DNA of 64,000 nucleotides from Sulfuritalea sp. (lineage in GTDB: Bacteria; Pseudomonadota; Gammaproteobacteria; Burkholderiales; Rhodocyclaceae), in NCBI GenBank assembly GCA_016716965.1, contig JADJUP010000041.1, forward strand, positions 32,415-96,414, in the 5' to 3' direction. Position numbers and translations under genes: made by a program. Shown one piece after another: positions 54,809-63,408 of this stretch. How positions within the stretch are numbered: position 1 is the stretch's first letter; each line of letters begins with the position of its first letter. The notes beneath the pieces are model-generated. The model had not been told where the DNA came from. It worked only from the letters and a program-made list of their open reading frames with translations, and did no database searches.

Positions 54809-56371
54809 ATGAAAACCGAACACAGTGAGGTTTCAGTGAAGGCTTACGCCCGCGTCAGCGGGGGTTATGCCGTAGCTAAAAAATATCTAGCGATACTGCT
54901 GACGGCCCTGGTCGTCGGCATCGGTGGCGGCGCATCGAGCGCCTGGGCCGCCGACGACAAGCCCGCCACAACGGAAGCCGCGGCTCCCGCTGCGGCGGCT
55001 CCAGCAGCAGCGGCTGCGGCACCCGCCGAAGCCGCGCCCGCGGCCACGGCGGCGCCGGCACCTACGGTCAACAAGGGCGATACGGCCTGGATGCTGGTGG
55101 CGACCGCGATGGTCACGCTGATGACCATCCCCGGGCTGGCACTGTTCTATGGTGGCCTTGTCCGCACCAAGAACATGTTGTCGGTGCTGATGCAGGTGTT
55201 CGTCATCTTCTCGCTGCTGGGTGTGCTTTGGGTTGTTTACGGCTACTCGATCGCGTTCACAGAGGGGAATGCCTTCTTCGGCAGTCTCGACAAGATGTTC
55301 CTCAAGGGCGTTACGGTCGATAGCATGGCCGCCACGTTCAGCAAGGGCGTGGCGATTCCCGAGTACGTCTACATCGTGTTCCAGCTGACCTTTGCCGCCA
55401 TCACACCGGCGCTGATCATCGGTGCTTTCGCCGAGCGCATGAAGTTCTCGGCGGTGCTGTTGTTCATGGTGCTGTGGTTCACGTTCAGCTACCTGCCGAT
55501 GGCGCACATGGTCTGGTACTGGGCGGGTCCGGATGGCTATACCTCGGCCGAAGCTGCTGAGAAGCTGGGCGCAACGGCAGGCTTCCTGTTCCAGAAGGGC
55601 GCGCTCGACTTCGCCGGCGGTACCGTGGTGCACATCAACGCGGCCATGGCCGGTCTGGTGGGCGCCTACATGGTGGGCAAGCGTATCGGCTACGGCAAGG
55701 AATCGATGGCGCCGCACAGCCTGACCATGACCATGATTGGTGCATCCATGCTCTGGTTTGGCTGGTTTGGCTTCAATGCCGGATCCAACCTCGAAGCCAA
55801 CGGCCTGACCGCACTCGTGATGCTCAACACCATGCTGGGTGCTGGCGCAGCGACCGTGGCCTGGACCTTCGCTGAATGGGTGATCAAGGGCAAGCCCTCG
55901 ATGCTGGGTGCCGCTTCCGGTGCCGTTGCTGGTCTGGTAGCCATCACTCCGGCCTGCGGCTGGGTTGGCCCGGTGGGTGCAATCGCCATCGGTCTGCTGG
56001 CCGGTGTGATCTGCCTCTGGGCGGTCAATGGCCTGAAGAAGATGCTGGGCATGGACGACTCGCTCGACGTGTTCGGTGTCCACGGCGTGGGCGGCATCCT
56101 CGGCGCCATCCTGACCGGCGTATTTGTCTCGCCGGATCTGGGCGGCACGGGTGTGTACGACTACGTGGCCAACAAGGTCGGCGACTTCGACATGATGACG
56201 CAGATTACCTCCCAGGTCTGGGGTGTTGCGACCGTGGTGATCTGGTCCGGTGTCGTGTCCTTCATCTGCTACAAGCTGGTCGATATCTTCATCGGTCTGC
56301 GTGTGCCGGAAGACGAAGAGCGCGAAGGCCTGGACGTTACGTCCCACGGCGAATCGGCTTACCACTCGTAA
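54809..56371 (+). CDS. amtB: ammonium transporter
   Basis: 520 residues. A signal-peptide-like N-terminus (YLAILLTALVVGIGGGASSAWAA) is followed by an Ala/Pro-rich linker (about 49-88), then the 11-segment Amt domain: AWMLVATAMVTLMTIPGLALFYGGLVRTKN, AHMVWYWAGP, DFAGGTVVHINAAMAGLVGA and DDSLDVFGVHGVGGILGAILTG. The linker is an odd insertion between the signal and the channel. It is the third gene of the torF-glnK-amtB unit. Confidence 0.95.
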   Translation: MKTEHSEVSVKAYARVSGGYAVAKKYLAILLTALVVGIGGGASSAWAADDKPATTEAAAPAAAAPAAAAAAPAEAAPAATAAPAPTVNKGDTAWMLVATAMVTLMTIPGLALFYGGLVRTKNMLSVLMQVFVIFSLLGVLWVVYGYSIAFTEGNAFFGSLDKMFLKGVTVDSMAATFSKGVAIPEYVYIVFQLTFAAITPALIIGAFAERMKFSAVLLFMVLWFTFSYLPMAHMVWYWAGPDGYTSAEAAEKLGATAGFLFQKGALDFAGGTVVHINAAMAGLVGAYMVGKRIGYGKESMAPHSLTMTMIGASMLWFGWFGFNAGSNLEANGLTALVMLNTMLGAGAATVAWTFAEWVIKGKPSMLGAASGAVAGLVAITPACGWVGPVGAIAIGLLAGVICLWAVNGLKKMLGMDDSLDVFGVHGVGGILGAILTGVFVSPDLGGTGVYDYVANKVGDFDMMTQITSQVWGVATVVIWSGVVSFICYKLVDIFIGLRVPEDEEREGLDVTSHGESAYHS

Positions 56372-56442
56372 TTCAATCCAGGTCCTCCGCCCCAGGGCGG
56401 AGACCTCTGTTCTCCTCCACACGGGTAATTCCACTGTGGTTC

Positions 56443-56474
56443 GGGCGCACCCAAAGGGTAGCGCCCGTTTTTAT
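56443..56474 (+). terminator. rho-independent terminator after amtB
   Basis: GGGCGC-ACCC-AAA-GGGT-A-GCGCCC followed by GTTTTTATT. It is the clearest terminator in the window. A weaker CTCCGCC/GGCGGAG hairpin lies ahead of it near 56385-56403. Confidence 0.85.
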
Positions 56475-56546
56475 TGGAGAGCGCCGCCTGACCGGAAATC
56501 CGGACATGCATTTCCGGCCAGTTCCACCACGAACGGAGTCGGTGTC

Positions 56547-56996
56547 TTACAGCATCAGGCGCCGTGCGCCAAGGCGGGTGCTCTGCCAGCCGAGATGTTC
56601 ATAAAATTCGAGTGCCGGCGTGTTGTCCAGGTCGGCCAGCAACTGGGCCCGTGTCGCGCCCTGTGACCGTGCCCATTGCAGCACGTAAGCCAGCAGCGCG
56701 CGGCCGAGACCCTTGCCGCGCCAGCCGGCTTCAACCACGACATCTTCAATCCAGGCCGAGGGCGCGCCTTCCGCAGTCGATATCACCAGTTGCGCTGTGG
56801 CCAAGCCGATGGCACGGCCACGGGCGTCGCGGGCAATGGCCACCTGTCCGGAAGGCGAGGCCAGCAGGCCAGTCAAGCCGCGCCTTTGCTTCTCCATGTC
56901 GGGCGTGAAGTCCTGCTCGATCGCGAACAGGATGCCCAGCAAGCCGATCAGGTCCGGTATGTCCGCCTCGGTGGCGGTGGTGATGCGCGGGCTCAT
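56547..56996 (-). CDS. GNAT family N-acetyltransferase
   Basis: 149 residues. Acetyl-CoA-binding motif A is VVVEAGWRGKGLGRALLAYVLQWARSQGATRAQLLAD, followed by NTPALEFYEHLGWQSTRL. ATG 56996 overlaps the XRE-cupin gene stop by 4 bp (ATGA), so translation is coupled. The acetyl acceptor is unknown. Confidence 0.88.
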   Translation of the reverse strand: MSPRITTATEADIPDLIGLLGILFAIEQDFTPDMEKQRRGLTGLLASPSGQVAIARDARGRAIGLATAQLVISTAEGAPSAWIEDVVVEAGWRGKGLGRALLAYVLQWARSQGATRAQLLADLDNTPALEFYEHLGWQSTRLGARRLML

Positions 56997-57607
56997 GCGT
57001 TGTCGACGGGGGTGGGATAGACGATGGTGGCCAGAAAGCGGATCGGGCATTCGATCAGTTTTTCCGGCCCGTGCGGCACCTCGCCGCGAAAGGTGAGCGA
57101 GTCGCCGGGCGTCAGCAGATAGGTGTGCTGCCCGTGGCGGTATTCCATGCGCCCTTCAAGCATGTAAAGGAACTCCGTGCCCGGATGTTCGAATACCGGA
57201 AAGGTTGCCGATTCTGAATCGATGGTAATCAGGAAGGGTTCGAACAGCTTGGTCGGCCCCTGATCGTAGGCCAGCAGATGATAGGTGTGACCGCGCTTGG
57301 TGCCGCGGCGCACCACCTCCATGCCTTCGCCATTCTTGACCAGTTGCGCGCTGCCATCCGGCACGTCGTAATTGCGAAACAGGGTCGATAGCGACACGCC
57401 AAGCGCCCGCGCCAGCCGGGTCAGGGTATCGAGGCTGGTGGCGGTCTGGGCGTTTTCGATCTTCGACAGCATGCCGCGGCTGATGGCGGCGCGTTCGGCC
57501 ACCTCGGCAATGGTCAGGCCGTGGCGCTGGCGCAGGTCGCGCACGGCATTGCCCAGATAACGTTCCAGGGCACCGGCGGCATCGGGTAATTCCTGAGTGT
57601 CTTCCAT
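56993..57607 (-). CDS. XRE family regulator with C-terminal cupin domain
   Basis: 204 residues. Helix-turn-helix at about 20-75 (RHGLTIAEVAERAAISRGMLSKIENAQTATSLDTLTRLARALGVSLSTLF) and a cupin at about 120-200 (EHPGTEFLYMLEGRMEYRHGQHTYLLTPGDSLTFRGEVPHGPE). ATG 57607 is preferred over TTG 57613. It is divergent from purU and the sox-like genes, which it may control; AGTTT-CATA-AAACT at 57629-57642 is a candidate operator. Confidence 0.9.
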   Translation of the reverse strand: MEDTQELPDAAGALERYLGNAVRDLRQRHGLTIAEVAERAAISRGMLSKIENAQTATSLDTLTRLARALGVSLSTLFRNYDVPDGSAQLVKNGEGMEVVRRGTKRGHTYHLLAYDQGPTKLFEPFLITIDSESATFPVFEHPGTEFLYMLEGRMEYRHGQHTYLLTPGDSLTFRGEVPHGPEKLIECPIRFLATIVYPTPVDNA

Positions 57608-57628
57608 GGCCAATTATGGCATGAAGAA

Positions 57629-57642
57629 AGTTTCATAAAACT
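57629..57642 (+). promoter_or_regulatory. candidate operator between the XRE gene and purU
   Basis: AGTTTCATAAAACT has 5-bp arms around CATA, in the 108-bp divergent gap. Assignment to the XRE-cupin regulator is by position only. Confidence 0.35.
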
Positions 57643-57715
57643 AGATAAAGTTACCCATGGCGGCGAGCAGTTGATGCATAATATTCACTATTGTTTCTTG
57701 TAGAGAATTAATTTA

Positions 57716-58576
57716 ATGCCTTCCAGCCGTCGCTTCACGCTGTCCCTGTCTTGCCCCGATCGCGTCGGCATTGTCGCTGCCGTCAGCGGTTTCGTGGCCG
57801 GGCACAAGGGCTGGATTCTCGAGGCGAACCACCACGCCGACGAACTCGCGCAGCGCTTTTTCATGCGCCAGGAAATCCAGGCCGATTCGCTGCCCTTCGA
57901 CGTGGCCGGTTTCCGCGCCGCGTTTGCGCCGATTGCCGGCGAGTTCGGCATGGACTGGCGCATCAGTGATTCCGGTGTGAAAAAGCGCGTTGTCATCCTC
58001 GTCAGCAAGCAGGAGCACTGCCTCTACGATCTGCTGGCGCGCTGGCAGTCGAAGGAACTGGATATCGAGATTCCCTGCGTGATTTCCAATCACGATACCT
58101 TCCGCGGCTTCGTCGAGTGGCACGGCATCCCGTTTCATCATGTGCCGGTCCATGCCGAGAACAAGCCGGCCGCCTACGCCGAGGTGCAGCGCCTGTTCGA
58201 CGAATCGCACGGCGACACCATGGTGCTGGCGCGCTACATGCAGATCCTGTCGCCCGAATTGTGCCGCGACTATCCGGGCCGGATCATCAACATCCACCAC
58301 AGTTTCCTGCCCAGTTTCGTCGGCGCCAGGCCCTACCATCAGGCCTACGAGCGCGGCGTCAAACTGATCGGCGCCACCTGCCACTACGTCACCGAAGAAC
58401 TCGACCAGGGCCCCATCATCGAACAGGACGTGATCCGCATCGATCACTCCGACGCCCCGGAAGACATGGTGCGCTATGGCAAGGACATCGAAAAAACCGT
58501 GCTGGCGCGCGGCCTCCGCTATCACCTCGAAGATCGTGTGATAACCCACGGCAACAAGACCGTGGTGTTCCGCTAG
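57716..58576 (+). CDS. purU: formyltetrahydrofolate deformylase
   Basis: 286 residues. N-terminal ACT domain (FTLSLSCPDRVGIVAAVSGFVAGHKGWILEANHHADE), then the formyltransferase fold with INIHHSFLPSFVGARPYHQAYERGVKLIGATCHYVTEELDQGPIIEQDV (Asn-His-Asp catalytic set). It hydrolyses 10-formyl-THF to formate and THF. Next to oxidases that load one-carbon units on THF, it would keep THF recycled. Confidence 0.94.
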   Translation: MPSSRRFTLSLSCPDRVGIVAAVSGFVAGHKGWILEANHHADELAQRFFMRQEIQADSLPFDVAGFRAAFAPIAGEFGMDWRISDSGVKKRVVILVSKQEHCLYDLLARWQSKELDIEIPCVISNHDTFRGFVEWHGIPFHHVPVHAENKPAAYAEVQRLFDESHGDTMVLARYMQILSPELCRDYPGRIINIHHSFLPSFVGARPYHQAYERGVKLIGATCHYVTEELDQGPIIEQDVIRIDHSDAPEDMVRYGKDIEKTVLARGLRYHLEDRVITHGNKTVVFR

Positions 58577-58585
58577 GGGTCGGCG

Positions 58586-59827
58586 ATGCCCTGGCGACTG
58601 CTCCGCTTCGCGCTGGCACAGAAGCATCCGGAACCCCGGATGTTCACCACGCACGACACGCTCAAACCATCCTACGACGTGGTGATCATCGGCGCCGGCG
58701 GCCACGGGCTGGCCGCCGCTTATTACCTGGCGCGCGACCACGGCATCACCAATGTCTGCGTGCTGGAAAAAGGCTATATCGGCGGCGGCAACACGGGGCG
58801 CAATACCACCATCATCCGCTCCAACTACCTGACGCCCGAAGGCGTCAAGTTCTACGACGAGTCGGTGCGCCTCTGGCAGGACCTGGCGCAGGACTTCGAC
58901 CTCAACCTGTTCTATTCCAATCGCGGCCACTTCACGCTGGCGCACACGGATGCCGCGATGCGCACCAGCCGCTGGCGCGCCGAAGTGAACAAGCATTACG
59001 GCGTCGAATCGGAAGTGGTGGATGCCGCCTTCGTCAAGAAAGCGGTGCCGATGATCGACCTCTCCTGCGGTGGCCATGCGCCGATTCTGGGCGGGCTGTA
59101 TCACGCGCCGGGATCGGTCGCCCGCCACGATGCGGTGGCGTGGGGCTACGGACGCGGCGCCGACATGCGTGGTGTCGAAATCCATCAGCGCACCGAGGTG
59201 CTCGGCATCGACGTGGTCGGCGGCAAGGTCACCGGCGTGCAGACCTCGCGCGGCCGCATCGCCACCAACAAGGTGCTGTGCGCCGTCGCCGGTTCCACGC
59301 CGCGCATCCTGAAGATGATCGATGTGCGCACCCCCATTTACATTCATCCGCTGCAGGCCATGGTCAGCGAGCCGGTCAAGCCCTGGCTGGATCCGATCCT
59401 GGTGTCGGGCAGCCTGCATATCTACATCTCCCAGTCCTCACGCGGCGAGCTGGTGATGGGGGCCTCGCTCGATCCCTACGAAGTGCACAGCACGCGCTCG
59501 ACGCTGGATTTTGTCGAAGGGCTCTCCGCGCACATGCAGGACATGTTCCCCTTCCTCTCCAACGTCAAGGTCATGCGCCAGTGGGCCGGCATGGCCGACA
59601 TGACGCCGGACTTCGCGCCGATCATGGGCAAGACGCCGGTCGAAGGCTTCTACCTCGACGCCGGCTGGGGCACCTGGGGTTTCAAGGCGACGCCGGTGTG
59701 CGGCAAGACCATGTCTTATACGGTCGCGAATGACCGCAACCACGAACTGATTACCGGCTTCACCCTTGACCGCTTCCGCAACTTTGCGCTGACCGGCGAG
59801 AAAGGCGCGGCCTCCGTCGGCCACTGA
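58586..59827 (+). CDS. soxB: sarcosine oxidase beta-like subunit (or N-methylglutamate dehydrogenase subunit A)
   Basis: 413 residues, a DAO-type FAD protein: DVVIIGAGGHGLAAAYYLARDHGITNVCVLEKGYIGGGNTGRNTTIIRSNY. The His in GNTGRNT.. region fits covalent FMN/FAD sites of heterotetrameric sarcosine oxidases. It holds the amine-oxidising site of the complex. The following genes are delta, alpha and gamma. A type III glutamine synthetase after gamma raises the alternative N-methylglutamate dehydrogenase identity. Confidence 0.88.
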   Translation: MPWRLLRFALAQKHPEPRMFTTHDTLKPSYDVVIIGAGGHGLAAAYYLARDHGITNVCVLEKGYIGGGNTGRNTTIIRSNYLTPEGVKFYDESVRLWQDLAQDFDLNLFYSNRGHFTLAHTDAAMRTSRWRAEVNKHYGVESEVVDAAFVKKAVPMIDLSCGGHAPILGGLYHAPGSVARHDAVAWGYGRGADMRGVEIHQRTEVLGIDVVGGKVTGVQTSRGRIATNKVLCAVAGSTPRILKMIDVRTPIYIHPLQAMVSEPVKPWLDPILVSGSLHIYISQSSRGELVMGASLDPYEVHSTRSTLDFVEGLSAHMQDMFPFLSNVKVMRQWAGMADMTPDFAPIMGKTPVEGFYLDAGWGTWGFKATPVCGKTMSYTVANDRNHELITGFTLDRFRNFALTGEKGAASVGH

Positions 59828-59829
59828 TC

Positions 59830-60087
59830 ATGAAGATCATGACCTGCCCCATCAACGGCCCGCGCGTGATTTCCGAGTTCGCCTATGGTGGCGAAATCCG
59901 TCCCATGCCCGATCCGGCCACGGCCACCGACGACCAGTGGGCCGACTACGTCTTCAACCGCAACGGGGCACCGGGCGTGAAGAAGGAATGGTGGTGCCAC
60001 ACGCCGTCGAACACCTGGTTTGTCGCCGAGCGCGACACCGAGCGCGACATGATCCTGCGCACCTATCTGTATCCGGGAGAAGCGTGA
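59830..60087 (+). CDS. soxD: sarcosine oxidase delta-like subunit
   Basis: 85 residues. The small zinc-binding subunit: CPINGPR near the N-terminus and EWWCHTPSNTWFVAERDTER supply Cys and His ligands. It starts 2 bp after the beta subunit stop and overlaps the alpha subunit start by 1 bp (TGATG). Confidence 0.9.
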   Translation: MKIMTCPINGPRVISEFAYGGEIRPMPDPATATDDQWADYVFNRNGAPGVKKEWWCHTPSNTWFVAERDTERDMILRTYLYPGEA

Positions 60088-62907
60088 TGCGTCTCCCCGA
60101 ACAAGGCGGCGAATGGATTACGCGCGGCAAGACGCTGCGCTTCCGCTTCGAAGGCCGCGATTACGAAGGTCTCGAAGGCGACACGATCGCCAGCGCCCTG
60201 TGGGCCAATGGCGTCAAGGTGCTCGGCCGCTCCTTCAAGTACCACCGCCCGCGCGGCATCCTTTCCGCCGCCAATCACGACGTCAATGCCCTGATGCAGT
60301 CCGGCAGTGTGCCCAACGTGCGTGCCGACGCCACGCTGCTGGTGGACGGCATGGACCTGACGGCGGTGAATACCTTCAGCTCGCTGGACAAGGACGCCGC
60401 CAGCATCCTCGGCCGCTTTGCGCGCTTCCTGCCGGTGGGCTTTTACTACAAGGCCTTCCACAGCAAGCGACTGTTTCCGTTGTGGGAAAAGCTGTTCCGC
60501 TTTACCACCGGTCTGGGCAAGGTCGATGTCACTGCGCCGCGCCGGCGCACGCCCAAGCGTTACGGCTTCTGCGATGTGCTGGTGGTGGGCGGCGGCCTCT
60601 CCGGAATGAGTGCCGCCTTGGCGGCTGCGGAGCAGGGCGCCGACGTCGTGCTGGTCGATGAGAACGCCCGGCTGGGCGGCAGCACGCACGGGAAAACCGA
60701 TCTCCTTGCCCGCATTCAGGCGCAGCCGAAAATACGCGTGTTCACCAGCACCTGCGCCGCCGGCTATTACGCCGACCACTGGGTGCCGCTGGTGGAAGCG
60801 GATCGCATCACCAAGATGCGCGCCCGTGCCGTGATCGTCGCCGCCGGTGCTTACGAACAGCCCGCCGTGTTCCGCAACAACGACCTGCCCGGCATCATGC
60901 TGGCTTCGGCAGCGCAACGCCTGATCCATCGCTGGGCGGTTAAGCCGGCGCAGCGTGTGGTGGTGCTGGCGGCCAATGCCGATGCGTATCAGGCCGTCGA
61001 AGAACTCTGCGATGCCGGGATCGAGGTCGCGGCCGTGATCGATTTGCGCACCGATATCCCCGAGGCCGAAAAGTCGGCGCTGGCGACACGGCAAATTACC
61101 TTGCACGACGGCTGCAGCATCACCGAGGCGATCCCCTCGGCGGACGGGAGGGCCGTCGTCGGCGTGCGCACCGCATGATCGCCGGGGAGAGATCGCCTGC
61201 GACGGCGTGTTGATGAGCGTCGGCTGGGCGCCGGCAGCCCCGCTGCTGTATCAGGCCGGAACCAGAATGCGCTACGACGAGGCGGTGCATCAGTTCGTGC
61301 CGGCGCAATTGCCGCCGGGCGTATTCGCCTGCGGCCGGGTCAATGGGGTGCATACGGCACGCGCCGCCGATGGCGAGCGGGCGGGCAGCGCCGCCGCAGC
61401 GCATTGCGGATTTGGCGTGGCCAGGGCCGTCAGCGTTCCTGCCGAAGCCGCATCGCCCACCCATCCCTGGCCAATGGCGGCGCATCCAGCGGGCAAGAAC
61501 TTCATCGACTTCGACGAAGACCTGCAGCTCAAGGACCTGGAGAACGCAATCCAGGAGGGCTTCGACAACATCGAGCTGATGAAGCGCTTTTCCACCGTGG
61601 GCATGGGGCCGAGCCAGGGCAAGCACTCGAACATGAACGCGCTGCGCGTGCTGGCGCGGTGCACGGATTCGACGCCGGGCGAAGTCGGCACCACCACGGC
61701 GCGGCCCTTCTTCCATCCGGTGCCGATGTCGCATCTGGGCGGGCGCGGCTTCGAGCCGGAGCGGCGCACGCCGATGCACACGCGGCACGAGGCGGCCGGT
61801 GCGGTGTGGATGGCCGCCGGTGTCTGGCAGCGTCCCGAGTATTACGCGGTGACGGGTCAATCACGCATCGACAGCATTCACGCTGAGGCCATGGCCGTGC
61901 GCAATGGCGTCGGCATCATCGATGTCGGCACCCTGGGCAAGCTGGAAATCCGCGGACCGCAGGCCGCCGAGTTTCTGGAGCGCGTGTATATCTCGAAGTA
62001 CGCCGGGCTCAAGGTCGGCATGACGCGCTATGCGGTGATGTGCGACGAATCCGGCGTGGTCATCGACGACGGCGTGGTGGCGCGGCTGGCCGACGATCAT
62101 TTCTACTTCACCACCACCACCTCGGGCGCCGCGCTGATCTATCGCGAGCTGTCGCGCTGGAACACGCTGTGGAAAATGGATTGCGGCATCGTCAACCTGA
62201 CCGGCGCAATGGCCGCGATGAATCTGGCCGGGCCGAAGGCCAGGGCCGTGCTCGCGGGCCTGACCGACGTCGATCTTTCCCTTCCCTATCTGGCGGTGCG
62301 CGCAGGCAATGTGTGTGGCGTGACAGCGCGCCTGATGCGTGTCGGCTTCGTCGGCGAGTGGGGCGTCGAAATCCATGTGCCGGCCGAACATGGCGCGGCG
62401 GTGTGGGATGCGCTGGTGGCGGCAGGCAAGCCCCACGGCATCCGCCCCTTCGGTGTCGAAGCCCAGCGCCTGCTGCGACTGGAAAAGGGCCACATCATCA
62501 TCGGCCAAGACACCGACGGCCTGACCACGCCGGGCGAGGCGGCGCTCGACTGGGCGGTGAAGATGGAAAAGCCCTTCTTCGTCGGGCAGCGCAGCCTGCA
62601 GGTCATCGCCACCAAACCGCGCCGCCAGCAACTGGTCGGCTTCATGCTCGCCGCCGGTCACACGGCCGAGACGCCGAAGGAATGCCATCTGGTGATCGAG
62701 GACGGCGACATCGCCGGACGCGTGACCAGCGTGGCGTGGTCGCCCGCCTTGCAGCGCTTCATCGGCCTGGCCTACGTGCGGCCGGAGATGGCGGAAGACA
62801 ATCGCAAGTTCCAGATCCGTCTCAGCGGCGGCGCCCTGGTCACCGCCCGCGTCGCCAGGACACCCTTCTACGACCCCGAGAACTTGCGCCAGAAGGAGTC
62901 CGCATGA
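60087..62907 (+). CDS. soxA: sarcosine oxidase alpha-like subunit, frameshifted
   Basis: About 940 codons across two frames. The first part has a ferredoxin-like region (KYHRPRGILSAANHDVNALMQSG), a pyridine-nucleotide disulfide fold (DVLVVGGGLSGMSAALAAAEQGADVVLVDENARLGG) and ends AVVGVRTA. The second begins GEIACDGVLMSVGWAPAA and carries the aminomethyltransferase/GcvT-like THF-binding domain (VYISKYAGLKVGMTRYAVMCDESGVVIDDGVVARLADDHFYFTTTTSG). One indel near 61171-61188 breaks it. The THF domain receives the methyl carbon as methylene-THF. Confidence 0.88.
61069..61091 (+). repeat. dispersed 23-bp motif, copy 8
   Basis: AAAAGTCGGCGCTGGCG followed by ACACGG, inside soxA at the codons for EKSALATR, the same peptide as in copy 1 in hemW except one residue. 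Confidence 0.75.
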
Positions 62908-63379
62908 TTGCCTTCGACAATGTCTCGCGCACTCCGCGTGCCGGCGTCAAGGGTCCGGGCGCTGCCGAGTGGCTGGCGGGTCTCGGGCTGCCCGTGCCCG
63001 ACGCTCCCAACCAATGGCTGCCGCTCGAAGGCGGCCTGATCGCCCGGCTCGGCATGACCGAGTTTCTGGTCGAAGGCCCGGCCTCGGCGAAGCTTGGTGC
63101 ACCGTTCGGTCATGGGGTCTATCCGGTCTTGCGTCAGGACACGGCGCTGGTGCTCAGGGGTGCCCGACTCAACGACCTGCTGCTGGAAACCTGCAGCGTG
63201 AATTTCTTGCGCTCGATCCAAGCACGCGCCCGGTGGTGCTGACCTCGATAGTCGGCGTTGGGCGCTACGGTGATTCTCGCGAGGACGCCGGGAGTTCCCT
63301 GCTACCGCCTGTGGTGCGACAGCACCTATGGCGACTGGTTTTTCAAACCTTGACCGGCGTTGCCGCCGAACTGTCCTGA
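62904..63379 (+). CDS. soxG: sarcosine oxidase gamma-like subunit, multiply frameshifted
   Basis: Start overlaps the alpha stop (ATGA). Family parts appear in three frames: TEFLVEGPASAKLG and LLLETCSVNF, then LALDPSTRPVVLTSIVGV, then VILARTPGVPCYRLWCDSTYGDWFF, then TLTGVAAELS. Small indels near 63208, 63258 and 63345 would restore one protein of about 158 residues. Removing one G at 63258 gives VGVGATVIL and also a perfect-length copy of the 23-bp motif (63248-63270). Confidence 0.75.
63248..63270 (+). repeat. possible dispersed motif, copy 9 (one extra G)
   Basis: ATAGTCGGCGTTGGGCG followed by CTACGG. Removing one G (which also repairs soxG) gives the consensus with one C-to-T change. Confidence 0.45.
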
Positions 63380-63408
63380 CACTTTCTCCAACTTCTGGGG
63401 AGCTCGCC

